Positions 45,148 through 54,377 of a stretch of DNA of 64,000 bases are shown here, one piece after another (positions within the stretch are counted from its first letter, which is position 1; every line of letters starts with the position of its first letter). The position numbers and the translations under genes were made by a program. Location of the stretch: assembly GCF_001042675.1 (NCBI RefSeq), contig NZ_AP012333.1:558001-622000 (forward strand). The letters are read 5' to 3'. The stretch is from Parascardovia denticolens DSM 10105 = JCM 12538 (lineage in GTDB: Bacteria; Actinomycetota; Actinomycetes; Actinomycetales; Bifidobacteriaceae). The notes below the pieces were generated by a model. The model ran no database searches. It was not told the origin of the DNA and saw only the letters and a program-made list of their open reading frames with translations.

Positions 45148-45708
45148 ATGTCTCAGACCTGCTTCCTCAGCTATTACCCTTCCCCGCTCGGCACTTTGGC
45201 CCTCGCCTCCGACGGCCAGGCGGTAACGGGGATTTGGTTCAAAAAACAGAAATACTTCGCCTCTGGGGTGAACCTTGATGACCCCGGTTCCTACCAGGAA
45301 GTGGGGCTTGACCGTTTGCCGGTGTTCATCCAGACCAAGACCTGGCTGGATTCCTATTTCGCCGGTCATGATCCGGGGCCGATCCCCCCGGTGAAAGTCA
45401 GCGGCACCCCTTTCCAAGAGGCCGTCTGGCGGATTCTCAGGGAGATTCCCTACGGGCGGACGACCACTTACGGGCGGATCGCGGACCGGCTGGCCAAGGA
45501 GGAAGGGAAGGAGCATATGTCCGCGCAGGCGGTCGGTTTCGCCGTCGGGCATAACAAGGTCTCCCTCCTCATTCCCTGCCACCGCGTTTTGGGGGCCGGA
45601 GGAAAGCTGACCGGTTATGCGGCCGGGCTGGATGTCAAAGAGAGGTTGCTGGCCTTAGAGAAGGCAGGATCCGCGGGTTCACCTGATACCACTGATGCCC
45701 TAATTTGA
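45148..45708 (+). CDS. ogt: Methylated-DNA-[protein]-cysteine S-methyltransferase
   Basis: 186 residues. The active-site motif IPCHRVLGAGGKLTGYAAGLDVKERLLALE contains the acceptor Cys. The upstream helix-turn-helix FQEAVWRILREIPYGRTTTYGRIA and VGFAVGHNKVSLL are typical. It repairs O6-alkylguanine by suicide transfer. The ATG at 45148 is chosen over GTG 45142 because GGGAGG then has normal spacing. Its last 74 bases overlap the end of the convergent CRP/FNR gene. Confidence 0.95.
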   Translation: MSQTCFLSYYPSPLGTLALASDGQAVTGIWFKKQKYFASGVNLDDPGSYQEVGLDRLPVFIQTKTWLDSYFAGHDPGPIPPVKVSGTPFQEAVWRILREIPYGRTTTYGRIADRLAKEEGKEHMSAQAVGFAVGHNKVSLLIPCHRVLGAGGKLTGYAAGLDVKERLLALEKAGSAGSPDTTDALI

Positions 45709-46357
45709 GCACGGAACCTTCCTGCTGGGCCTGGCCCATCTTCCGGGAGAGGGTCTCCGGGCTGGTGCCCAGATATGAAGCCAGCTCGGCCAGGCTGAAA
45801 GACAGATGGACCCGGGAGGACCTCTCTTGACGGCCCAGGTCGGCGAAATAGGCCCTGATCCGGTCCTCCACCCGGGGGAGGGTCAGATAATGGATCTGTC
45901 TTTGCAGGCGGTCGTCCCGGTCCAGGGTGAATCGGAGCAGCTGATAGGCAAGCTCTGACTGGGAGACCAACAGCTGGTGGAAGGCGTCGGCCGGGATGGT
46001 GCAGACGACGGTGTCCGACCTAGCTTCCAGGAAGATGTCCTCGTTGCGATGGCCGAAAAGCCAATCTTGGCCGGTGAAGTCCCCGCCTTCCATGACTCCT
46101 TGGAACTCTGTGGCCCCGTCGGAATTCAGGCGGTTGATGTGAACCCGGCCATGCTCAACGATGACCAGTTGGCTGGGACAGCCAGGGCGGAGGACGACTT
46201 CACCTTTGGCGAAATGCCTGCGATGGACCAGGTTTTCGATTCGTTCCTGATCCTCCCATGGGAGCTGTTTGAAGAGGGGGACCAGCTGCACGCACAGGTG
46301 GGGCCGCCCTGCCTGACCTGGGTCGTGGGCATGGTCATGATCGGTTTCCGTGTTCAT
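45635..46357 (-). CDS. CRP/FNR-family transcriptional regulator
   Basis: 240 residues. A His/Asp-rich N-terminus is followed by a cyclic-nucleotide-binding-type beta-roll (FAKGEVVLRPGCPSQLVIVEHGRVHINRL ... GGDFTGQDWLFG), a long dimer helix and a C-terminal helix-turn-helix (FSLAELASYLGTSPETLSRKMGQ). The recognition helix has E-T-x-S-R, the residues FNR uses to read TTGA. FNR's four-Cys iron-sulfur N-terminus is absent (only scattered Cys, e.g. Cys22). Two TTGAC-N4-(G/A)TCAA sites lie in the same cluster, so local autoregulation is likely. AAAGGAG precedes the ATG. Confidence 0.9.
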   Translation of the reverse strand: MNTETDHDHAHDPGQAGRPHLCVQLVPLFKQLPWEDQERIENLVHRRHFAKGEVVLRPGCPSQLVIVEHGRVHINRLNSDGATEFQGVMEGGDFTGQDWLFGHRNEDIFLEARSDTVVCTIPADAFHQLLVSQSELAYQLLRFTLDRDDRLQRQIHYLTLPRVEDRIRAYFADLGRQERSSRVHLSFSLAELASYLGTSPETLSRKMGQAQQEGSVLKLGHQWYQVNPRILPSLRPATSL

Positions 46358-46487
46358 CGCGCTCCTTTGCCTGTGTTCTTTTGCCTGTGTTTCTTCGCTT
46401 GCCGGCCCTCTTACCTTCCGCCTTCAGACTTCAGCCTTCCAGCCTATCGTCTTCCACCCGTCTCACTCGTCTCACCTGTCAATCAGT

Positions 46488-47066
46488 CTAATCCTCATCA
46501 TCTTCCTCATCGTCCTCTTCCTGGTAAAGGCCTTCCCGTACCTCATGCCCCAGGAATTTCTGCCCTCGGGCGATCTGCTCTTTCAGCCAGGAGTCAAGCT
46601 CCTCCATCAGCCTGACTTGCCCGAAATGCCCTTCCTTCCTCGCCAGCTTCTCCGCCCTCTCCACGAACAGGAGCTGGGTGTCGAAGTCTTTGATCAAGCC
46701 GAAGAGCTGGTCCTGCCCCTGCGCGTATTTGCCGGCCGCCGATTGCTCCACCATGCTGAATTGCAGGAACTCGTCCGTGGTGGTGGGGATTAGGTCCCCC
46801 TCGGAGAAGAGGGAATCGTTGATCTTGATCAGGAATGCCGCTTCGGCCTTTTGCCATTGAGAGGCCACTTCCTCCAGGAAAAAGGAGGTGGGGCCGCCGG
46901 CGAAAAGACGGGCCTGCTCGATCTTGAGCAGGTGGATGACCAGGTTGGAGTTGACATGGCCGATCATGGCCCCGGCGGAAGGCAGATGGTGCTCTTTCTC
47001 GCTGCGGGCCCTTTCCTCCTCGTAGGCGGCCTCGATCGTTTGCGGGGCTTTTTGCGCTTTTGCCAT
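46488..47066 (-). CDS. Dps-like ferritin-superfamily protein
   Basis: 192 residues, all-helical, with HHLPSAGAMIGHVNSNLVIHLLKIEQARLFAGG, INDSLFSEGDLIPTTTDEFLQFS and LIKDFDTQLLFVERAEKLARKE. It resembles the Dps-like 'oxidative damage protectant' proteins of lactic acid bacteria. Judged by eye, the His/Asp/Glu ferroxidase residues of classical Dps are not conserved, so iron oxidation is doubtful. The tail is very acidic (EEDDEEDDED). It shares a strand and probably an operon with the P-type ATPase and CopZ-like genes. AAAGGAA precedes the ATG. Confidence 0.72.
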   Translation of the reverse strand: MAKAQKAPQTIEAAYEEERARSEKEHHLPSAGAMIGHVNSNLVIHLLKIEQARLFAGGPTSFFLEEVASQWQKAEAAFLIKINDSLFSEGDLIPTTTDEFLQFSMVEQSAAGKYAQGQDQLFGLIKDFDTQLLFVERAEKLARKEGHFGQVRLMEELDSWLKEQIARGQKFLGHEVREGLYQEEDDEEDDED

Positions 47067-47210
47067 CGTTCAGTTCCTTTCCTTGTTGATTTCTTGTTGA
47101 TTTCTCTTGATTTTGGTGGTCGTTTGTTTATTGTTTGTTTATTGGTTTTTGGTGGTTGTTGATGGTTCCTGGTGGTTCCTTGGAATCCCATGCTTTCCTG
47201 GCTTGTGGTT

Positions 47211-47438
47211 TTACGATTCCTTGACCCTGACCTTGTCGACCGTATAGCCCAGTTGGGTGATGACGGACGTCAGGTCTTGGACGGAAGTCATATGATCCTC
47301 CACGTGCGCCTTGACTTTGCCGGCGTTGAAGAGGACCTTCACCTCGCTGACTCCTGGCCGCCCTTCGACGGCTTTTTGGATTTTGGTCATGCAGGAGGGG
47401 CAGGTCATCCCGCTCAGACTCACTGTGATTTCTTCCAT
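47211..47438 (-). CDS. CopZ-like heavy-metal-associated (HMA) chaperone
   Basis: 75 residues, a single HMA ferredoxin-like domain with the metal-binding motif MTCPSC (Cys13/Cys16) and the GV.EVKV / LGYTVDKV framework. It binds a soft metal such as Cu(I) and hands it to a partner, here presumably the P1B ATPase encoded upstream on the same strand. The ATG at 47438 is chosen because GAGG is at normal distance; the ATG at 47447 sits too close to it. Confidence 0.92.
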   Translation of the reverse strand: MEEITVSLSGMTCPSCMTKIQKAVEGRPGVSEVKVLFNAGKVKAHVEDHMTSVQDLTSVITQLGYTVDKVRVKES

Positions 47439-47545
47439 GGCGACCATCCTCGCTTTCTTGTTTTCTGGTTTTGCCTGTTTTGCTTGCCGGCCGCGTTTTT
47501 CGGTTCGTGACCGGGAACAGGATCATTGTCTCCCTTTTCCCCAGC

Positions 47546-47573
47546 CGAATAATTGACATCGGTCAATTATTCG
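47546..47573. promoter_or_regulatory. Perfect 28-bp palindrome with FNR-type site at its centre
   Basis: CGAATAATTGAC, ATCG, GTCAATTATTCG: 12-base perfect arms. The centre TTGAC-ATCG-GTCAA (47553-47566) fits the CRP/FNR consensus TTGAY-N4-RTCAA. It lies between the ATPase stop and the CopZ-like start, so it could drive or gate the downstream genes. Confidence 0.65.
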
Positions 47574-47586
47574 AAAATTTTCCGGC

Positions 47587-49437
47587 TCATGCCCGGATGA
47601 GCCGCAAGGCGTTCAGAATGACCGCCAGGATGCTGATTTCATGGATCAACATGCCCGAGGCCATATGGATGTACCCTGCGAAAAGACCGACCAGGAGCAG
47701 GACCACGGTCAGGACGGCGATCGCGATGTTCTCCCGCATGTTGGCCATGGTCTTCCGGGCGTAGAAGAGGGTCGAGACCAATTGGGAGAAGCGGGATTTG
47801 ACCAGGACGATGTCCGACACCTCGATGGCCACCTGGGTACCGCTGCCGATGGCGATCCCTACATCGGCCCGGGTCAAAGCCGGACTGTCATTGATCCCAT
47901 CGCCCACGAAGGCCACGCGGTGCCCACGTCTTTGCAGGTCCTGAATGAAGTCATCCTTATCCTGGGGAAGGAAGCCCCCCTTCATCTGGTCGATGGGCAG
48001 GCCGGCGGCCGTGGCCTCCACGTTCTCTTGACGGTCTCCGGACAGGAGGATCAACTGGGATCTCCTCGCCATGGACTTCAACTCGGTCAGGGTTCGCAAG
48101 GCGTCAGGTCGCAGGGGATTGGAAATCCCCAAGGCATAGGTCAGGCGTCCTTTGCGGGCCATGAGCACATGGGTGCTGGTGGCCGGCAGGTCAGCCGCGG
48201 ACAGGTCGATGTGATTTTCCCGCATCAACCGTTCATTGCCGACCAGGATCCTTTCCTCTCCTATCAGGGCCTCCAAACCTCGGCCTTCGACCACCCGGCT
48301 GCGTTCGACCGGCAGAAGAGCCATCCTTTCCCCGACCTGCTTTTCCTGGGCATAGGCCTGGATGGCCTGGGCCAAAGGGTGGTCGGATTCGTGCTCGACG
48401 CTGGCCAGAAGGCGCAGGTTCTCTTGTGGGACTCCGGCGAGGTTCCGCTCCTCGGTGACCGCCGGCCGGCCTTGGGCGAGGGTTCCCGTCTTGTCGAAAA
48501 CGAAGGAGTCGACCCGGGAAAGCTGGGCGAAGACGTTGGATCCTTTGGCCAGGATCCCTTGTTTCGCCGCCCGGCCGATTCCGGCCACGGTGGAAACCGG
48601 GACCCCGATGACCAGGGCTCCGGGGCAGCCCAAGACCAGGATGGTGATGGCCAGCCGGATGTTTTTGCTGACCAGTCCGGTGATCAAGGCGATGAGGAGG
48701 ACCAGGGGAGTGTAGTACTGGGAGAAGCGGTCGATGAAGCGTTGGGCTTCGGTTTTACTGTCCTGCGCCTCCTCCACCAACTTGATCAGTTGACAGAAAG
48801 TGGTATCTTCGCCGACCTTTTGGGCTCGCAGGGCCACGGTTCCGCTGACCAGGAGGGTGCCGGCGAAAACCTGATCCCCCTTCCGTTTATGGCTGGGGTT
48901 AGGCTCTCCGGTTATGCTGGACTCATCCACATGGCCTTCGCCATCCAGAACGACCCCATCGACCGGGACCTGGCCCCCGGTTTTGACCAGGAGGTAATCG
49001 CCCTGGTCTATGTCGTCGATATCCACTTCGATGGGGTCCCGGTCGACTGGGGAGATGATTTTCAAAGCCGTCTTTGGGGCCATGGCGACCAGGTCCTTGA
49101 TGGACTGCCGGGTCTTTTCGAGCGTCGCCTCCTCCAAGAGATCTCCTAGGGAAAAGAGCCAGACGACGATTCCAGCCTCGCTGTATTCCCCGATGATGAT
49201 GGCTCCGATGACGGCGATGGAGACCAATAGCTCGATGGAGATCACCTTGTATCTGAGCGAGCTGATGGCTCTCAGAAGCAGGGGGATGCCGCCGGCTGCG
49301 GCGGCCAGGATCATTCCGGCCGTAAAAAGCCAAGGGATATGGGCGACCTTTCCTATCAGGGCCAAGGCCAGGAGGATGGTCATCAGGATCAGGTCGTGTT
49401 TTTTGTGCCCGTTGAAGAAATTCTGCACAGTAGCCAT
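47587..49437 (-). CDS. P1B-type heavy-metal ATPase with CPG motif
   Basis: 616 residues. No N-terminal HMA domain, about eight membrane segments, the TGEP actuator loop (ESSITGEPNPSHKR), phosphorylation motif DKTGTL, nucleotide-domain His-Pro (ESDHPLAQAI) and hinge GDGINDSPAL. The transmembrane metal motif is GCPGAL, i.e. Cys-Pro-Gly in place of the usual CPC/CPH/SPC; the last helix has HEISILAVILNALRL. The transported ion is therefore unclear (Cu, Zn/Cd or Fe/Mn-like). ATG 49437 follows AAGGAG; the longer frame to 49539 adds a proline-rich stretch without likeness. It heads a four-gene operon. Confidence 0.93.
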   Translation of the reverse strand: MATVQNFFNGHKKHDLILMTILLALALIGKVAHIPWLFTAGMILAAAAGGIPLLLRAISSLRYKVISIELLVSIAVIGAIIIGEYSEAGIVVWLFSLGDLLEEATLEKTRQSIKDLVAMAPKTALKIISPVDRDPIEVDIDDIDQGDYLLVKTGGQVPVDGVVLDGEGHVDESSITGEPNPSHKRKGDQVFAGTLLVSGTVALRAQKVGEDTTFCQLIKLVEEAQDSKTEAQRFIDRFSQYYTPLVLLIALITGLVSKNIRLAITILVLGCPGALVIGVPVSTVAGIGRAAKQGILAKGSNVFAQLSRVDSFVFDKTGTLAQGRPAVTEERNLAGVPQENLRLLASVEHESDHPLAQAIQAYAQEKQVGERMALLPVERSRVVEGRGLEALIGEERILVGNERLMRENHIDLSAADLPATSTHVLMARKGRLTYALGISNPLRPDALRTLTELKSMARRSQLILLSGDRQENVEATAAGLPIDQMKGGFLPQDKDDFIQDLQRRGHRVAFVGDGINDSPALTRADVGIAIGSGTQVAIEVSDIVLVKSRFSQLVSTLFYARKTMANMRENIAIAVLTVVLLLVGLFAGYIHMASGMLIHEISILAVILNALRLIRA

Positions 49438-49790
49438 CGGATGCTCCTTGTTCGTCGTCGGCCCCCGCTGCTGCGGAGGTCTGATATTGGCAGGGTAGGG
49501 GAAAGGGAGAGGGAAGTAATTGACGCCCATCAATTTCATGGGACTTTCTTTTTGCTTTCTGTTTTTTGATTTCTGATCTCTGTTTTTCTGGCATCCAGAT
49601 GAGTCGCTTTCTTTTCATTCCCTTTTTATTCCTTCCCTTCCCTTCCATTCCCCATTCCTTTCTCCTTTTCTTTCCCTCCTCTCCTTGGAGGAAGCCGAAT
49701 TCTTACGCTTGTGGACATCCCCAGCGAAAACATCCCTGAGAGACTGGTAGAATGGCGGGAAATAGCGGGAAACCAGAAATTCGAGGTTGA
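49438..49790. promoter_or_regulatory. Divergent region between metal operon and hflX, with FNR-type box
   Basis: TTGACGCCCATCAA (49520-49533) fits TTGAY-N4-RTCAA and lies about 85 bases before the ATPase start codon. The remainder (49540-49690) is a pyrimidine-rich low-complexity stretch of TTCCC/TTTTC runs without a gene. Confidence 0.6.
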
Positions 49791-51638
49791 ATGGCAGGAA
49801 AGACGGGAAAGCAGGCTTATAAGTCAAAAGCGAGCTATAAAAGCGTGAGGAAGGCCGGCGGGCGTCATCGGGCCGACCGGATCCTGGATGAAGACAAGAC
49901 CAAGGCCAGTGATAATGATCAGGCGTCTCAGATCAACGGCCAAGCGTTGAGGGGCAATGATCGGACATTCGTCGATCAGGTATCTCAAGGAAAAGGAACC
50001 GAATCCGAGGGATCGCTCGGAGGCGGGATTCTGTCAGGCTCTTCCGAAGTCCTGATTTCCGATGATCGACAGGCCGGGGCCTCGGCCCGATCCGACTTCG
50101 CCCGTAAGGTCAACGGGGAGATCGGCGACGATGGCGAGGCCTGGGAAGAGCGCGAAAGCCGCAATCAGCTGAGGCATATCACCGGCTTGGGCGAACTCCA
50201 GGACGTGACCGAAGTCGAATACCGGCAGGTCCGTTTGGAGAAAGTCGTCCTGGTGGGAGTCTGGTCCAGCAAGGAGACCACTTTCGCCCAGGCGGAAGAG
50301 TCTTTGCGCGAGCTGGCCGCCTTGGCCCAGACCGCGGGGGCGCAGGTGATGGACGGGGTTCTCCAGCATCGCTTCAAACCGGACTCGGCCACTTACGTCG
50401 GCAAGGGCAAGGCCAACGAAATCGCCTCCATCGTGGCCGCCACCGAAGCGGACACCATCGTGGTCGACGCTGACCTGCCCCCTTCCCAACGCCGCGCCTT
50501 GGAGGATGTGACCAAGGTGAAGGTGGTGGACCGCACCGCCGTCATCCTGGACATCTTCGCCCAGCATGCCACTTCCCGCGAAGGCAAGGCCCAGGTGGAG
50601 CTGGCCCAGCTGGAATACATGCTGCCCCGTCTGCGTGGTTGGGGCGCCGCCCTCTCCCGGCAGGCCGGCGGTCAGGCGGCCGGGGTCAACGGAGGCATCG
50701 GCTCCCGTGGCCCGGGCGAAACCCAGATTGAGCTGGACCGACGAATCATCCGCACCCGCATGGCCCGGCTGCGCAAGCAAATCGCCCAGATGGCCCCCTC
50801 GCGTGAAATCAAACGAGGTTCCCGCCGCCGTAACGCCCTGCCCACCGTGGCCGTGGTCGGCTACACCAACGCGGGCAAATCCTCCCTGATCAACCGCCTG
50901 ACCGGTTCCCATGAGCTGGTGGAGAACGCCCTCTTCGCCACCTTGGACACGGCCGTCCGCCAGAGTGAAACGGCGGAGAACCGTCGCTTCATGTATGTGG
51001 ACACGGTCGGCTTCGTCCGCCGTCTGCCCACCCAACTGATCGAGGCCTTCAAATCCACCTTGGAGGAGGCGGCCGACGCTTCCCTCATCATCCATGTGGT
51101 TGACGCCTCTCACCCCGACCCCTTCGCCCAGATCGACGCGGTCAACGCTGTCCTGTCCGATGTGCCTGGGGTGGCCGGCATCCCCAGCCTGATGGTCTTC
51201 AATAAGATCGACCGCATCGATGCCGCCACCTTGGAGCGCCTGCGGAATCTGGCCCCGGAGGCCCATTTCGTTTCCGCCGCCACCGGCCAGGGGCTGGAGG
51301 AGCTCAAGGCTGCCGTGGAAGCGGGGCTGCCCAAGCCCGACGTGCATGTGGACGCCCTCGTGCCTTACACGGCCGGCTCCCTCATCTCCCAAGTTCGTGA
51401 GTTTGGGCACATCGACCAAATCGACTATGAGGAGGAAGGCATCCACCTGGTGGCGGATGTGGATGACCGCCTGGCCGTCCACCTGATCGCCGCCAGCGAG
51501 GATTTGGCCTCTGAACGGGGATCTGATCGGGCCGTCGACCAGCCTGTTCACCAGCCTGCCGGCCAGCTTGATTCCGCTTCGACATCCCCTCGGCCCCGCC
51601 CTGTCGCGGACCAAAATCGTCAAATCCAGCCGTTATAA
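49791..51638 (+). CDS. hflX: Ribosome-rescue GTPase HflX
   Basis: 615 residues, longer than the usual ~430 because of a ~130-residue basic/polar N-terminal extension and a ~35-residue tail. The HflX N-domain (VVLVGVWSSKETTFAQAEESLRELAALAQTAGAQVMDGVLQ ... YVGKGKANEIA) has the glycine-rich GGIGSRGPGETQIELDRR. G-domain motifs are GYTNAGKSS (G1), DTVGFVRRLP (G3) and NKID (G4). It splits stalled 70S ribosomes under stress. GAGG precedes the ATG. ldh follows 123 bases later, as in other bifidobacteria. Confidence 0.95.
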   Translation: MAGKTGKQAYKSKASYKSVRKAGGRHRADRILDEDKTKASDNDQASQINGQALRGNDRTFVDQVSQGKGTESEGSLGGGILSGSSEVLISDDRQAGASARSDFARKVNGEIGDDGEAWEERESRNQLRHITGLGELQDVTEVEYRQVRLEKVVLVGVWSSKETTFAQAEESLRELAALAQTAGAQVMDGVLQHRFKPDSATYVGKGKANEIASIVAATEADTIVVDADLPPSQRRALEDVTKVKVVDRTAVILDIFAQHATSREGKAQVELAQLEYMLPRLRGWGAALSRQAGGQAAGVNGGIGSRGPGETQIELDRRIIRTRMARLRKQIAQMAPSREIKRGSRRRNALPTVAVVGYTNAGKSSLINRLTGSHELVENALFATLDTAVRQSETAENRRFMYVDTVGFVRRLPTQLIEAFKSTLEEAADASLIIHVVDASHPDPFAQIDAVNAVLSDVPGVAGIPSLMVFNKIDRIDAATLERLRNLAPEAHFVSAATGQGLEELKAAVEAGLPKPDVHVDALVPYTAGSLISQVREFGHIDQIDYEEEGIHLVADVDDRLAVHLIAASEDLASERGSDRAVDQPVHQPAGQLDSASTSPRPRPVADQNRQIQPL

Positions 51639-51668
51639 TGGGACCTGGTTCCAGCGTTGCACCCATGA

Positions 51669-52724
<1,056 letters not shown>

Positions 52725-52751
52725 ATTCAAGTTCCGATCTCATCGATTTTC

Positions 52752-52781
52752 AAGGCCTGGGAGCAATCCTGGGCCTTTTTG
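52752..52781 (+). terminator. Terminator of ldh
   Basis: AAGGCCTGGGA (52752-52762), loop GCAA, TCCTGGGCCTT (52767-52777): an 11-pair stem with two G-U pairs followed by a T-run. Confidence 0.88.
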
Positions 52782-53140
52782 TTTGTTTGTTTGATGGCTG
52801 GGGCCCTGGGTGGTTGGGACTTTGGGTCTTGTTGGGTGTTTTAATCCCTGAATGGTTTGGCCTTTGGGCGGTTAAAATCCTCTGCCGCCATATACGAAAC
52901 GAGGTTACAGAAAAGAAGGGTTGAAAACAGCGGCCTGTTTTTTATAACCTCGTTTCGTATACGCCGGCTTGCACCTATCTGATCTGTCTGACCTTTTCCT
53001 CTGAATCCCCTTGCCTATCTCCATCATCCTTCTTCCATCAATATTCCCCAATTTGACAATCAGACATTGCATTTCATCCCTTTGCCTGCCAAAACCTTGC
53101 ATTTCATTCCCCTCGCTTAGCAATAAGGCAGGACCTTACC
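52782..53140. other. Intergenic region with repeat copy 1
   Basis: About 360 bases without a gene. It begins with GGTTTGG/TTGGG microrepeats, holds the palindromic repeat at 52891-52961, then pyrimidine-rich sequence in which 'ttgcatttcat' appears twice (about 53066 and 53096). Confidence 0.5.
52891..52961. repeat. Palindromic repeat element, copy 1
   Basis: TATACGAAACGAGGTTA (52891-52907) and its exact complement TAACCTCGTTTCGTATA (52945-52961) enclose 37 bases with a second hairpin, AAAACAG-CGGC-CTGTTTT. A near-identical copy lies at 54299-54377. Size, terminal inverted repeats and lack of coding suggest a MITE or REP-like element. Confidence 0.8.
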
Positions 53141-54148
53141 TCATTGTGATGCCTTCTTCCAATGTCGGGAATCACTGAGCTCCTGATAAGATCGGGGATT
53201 CAGACTTGGCAGACCAGCTTCGCCACGGTTCAGGGCCCGGCGCACCTGCATGACGAAGGTCCGTCGTCCCTGAGGGGATTGAATCATGGAATGCTCAATG
53301 AAAAGAACTTTCCATCCGCGCGAAATCAGGGCATTCTGTCTTTTCAAATCCTCACTTATCTGTTCATGATGATGAGTGCCGTTATATTCAATGCCAACCT
53401 TGTGCTCAGGATAAGCCAAATCCACGAGGAAAGAGGTCCCATCGCCAATCCGATAATTCACCTGGGGAAGAGGCAGCCCCGAAGAGAGCAGAATCAAGCG
53501 CAGCAAGGTCTCGTAAGGCGAATCGGTGCCGGGCTCCATAAGGTTCAGCGCCCGCCAGCATTTCTTTTTGCCACGAAAAGCAGGGCTAGCCTTAAGAAAC
53601 GCGCGGATCCGGTCTTTGCTCGAACATCGCAAGCGACGGTCCCTGCAGATCATCGCGTCGCCAAGAAGCACAAGCCGCGGCAGTTCGAAGGTCGCTGCTA
53701 GTTGGGCGAAAACCGCTTCAGGCGATGAAGTCGTCATGTCGCCGAGTGCAATCAGGGAGCTCGGTTCGCTGACCGGTGGCCAGATATGGGTATAGACACC
53801 CACCAGATGATACAAGTTCGCGCGCGAGGGAACACAGGCATGTGCCTGCTTGCGTCCGTCTGCTATGGGCGGCCACTCGGGTTGGAAATCGTCAGGTTCA
53901 AGCGGCTGATTGGATTTTGCGGGGGAAAGATCAGGGATGGTAATGCTCTCGACTTCCGGCAGTCCAAGTAGCCGGGCCGCAGACAAATGGCTGGGAATCA
54001 CCAGATGCGAAGTCCTTTTTTGGATAGCGGTCAGGCGCTGCATTTCCTGATGATGCCGGGCCCAGGCTGCATGACGCATCAGGGCGGATGCCGGCGGCTC
54101 TTTTCCGAAAAACACCATGCTTCCAGCTAATCGCAGGCCCAGGCTCAT
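53141..54148 (-). CDS. DUF559 (VSR-like endonuclease fold) protein
   Basis: 335 residues from the chosen start. The C-terminal ~110 residues match DUF559: SPYETLLRLILLSSGLPLPQVNYRIG, then FLVDLAYPEHKVGIEYNG-T-HH and a Lys-rich helix before GWKVLFIEHSMI, i.e. the E..D..E-x-DG-x-x-H pattern of Vsr/very-short-patch-type nucleases. The N-terminal ~200 residues resemble the AbiEi-like 'antitoxin/replication' front half usually fused to DUF559 in actinobacteria (RHAAWARHHQEMQRLTAIQKRTSHLVIPSHLSAARLLGLP). Start alternatives: TTG 54211, ATG 54118. The role is unproven. It lies between two palindromic repeats, with AT-richer surroundings. Confidence 0.82.
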   Translation of the reverse strand: MSLGLRLAGSMVFFGKEPPASALMRHAAWARHHQEMQRLTAIQKRTSHLVIPSHLSAARLLGLPEVESITIPDLSPAKSNQPLEPDDFQPEWPPIADGRKQAHACVPSRANLYHLVGVYTHIWPPVSEPSSLIALGDMTTSSPEAVFAQLAATFELPRLVLLGDAMICRDRRLRCSSKDRIRAFLKASPAFRGKKKCWRALNLMEPGTDSPYETLLRLILLSSGLPLPQVNYRIGDGTSFLVDLAYPEHKVGIEYNGTHHHEQISEDLKRQNALISRGWKVLFIEHSMIQSPQGRRTFVMQVRRALNRGEAGLPSLNPRSYQELSDSRHWKKASQ

Positions 54149-54298
54149 TGCAAGGGTGACTTTGAAAATGTGGATAAGTCTGTGGAAAGGAAAGAGAGTC
54201 TGTGGGGACAAGGTTGAAGGATGGGTAATAATGCGGTGATTATTTAATGGATGATTATTTTTTGATGAGCCTTTGATGATTTTTGGTTGATTCTTAAC

Positions 54299-54377
54299 GG
54301 CGTATACGAAACGAGGTTACAGAAAAGAAGGGTTGAAAATAGGGGCCTGTTTTTTATAACCTCATTTCGTATACGCC
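54299..54377. repeat. Palindromic repeat element, copy 2
   Basis: The same core as copy 1. The arms reach 21 bases here (GGCG-led left arm 54299-54319; right arm 54357-54377) with one G-to-A change that still allows pairing as G-U on one strand. The inner hairpin reads AAAATAG-GGGC-CTGTTTT, where the base change relative to copy 1 again keeps pairing. It sits on the other side of the DUF559 gene. The rest of 54212-54518 is AT-rich and non-coding. Confidence 0.8.
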
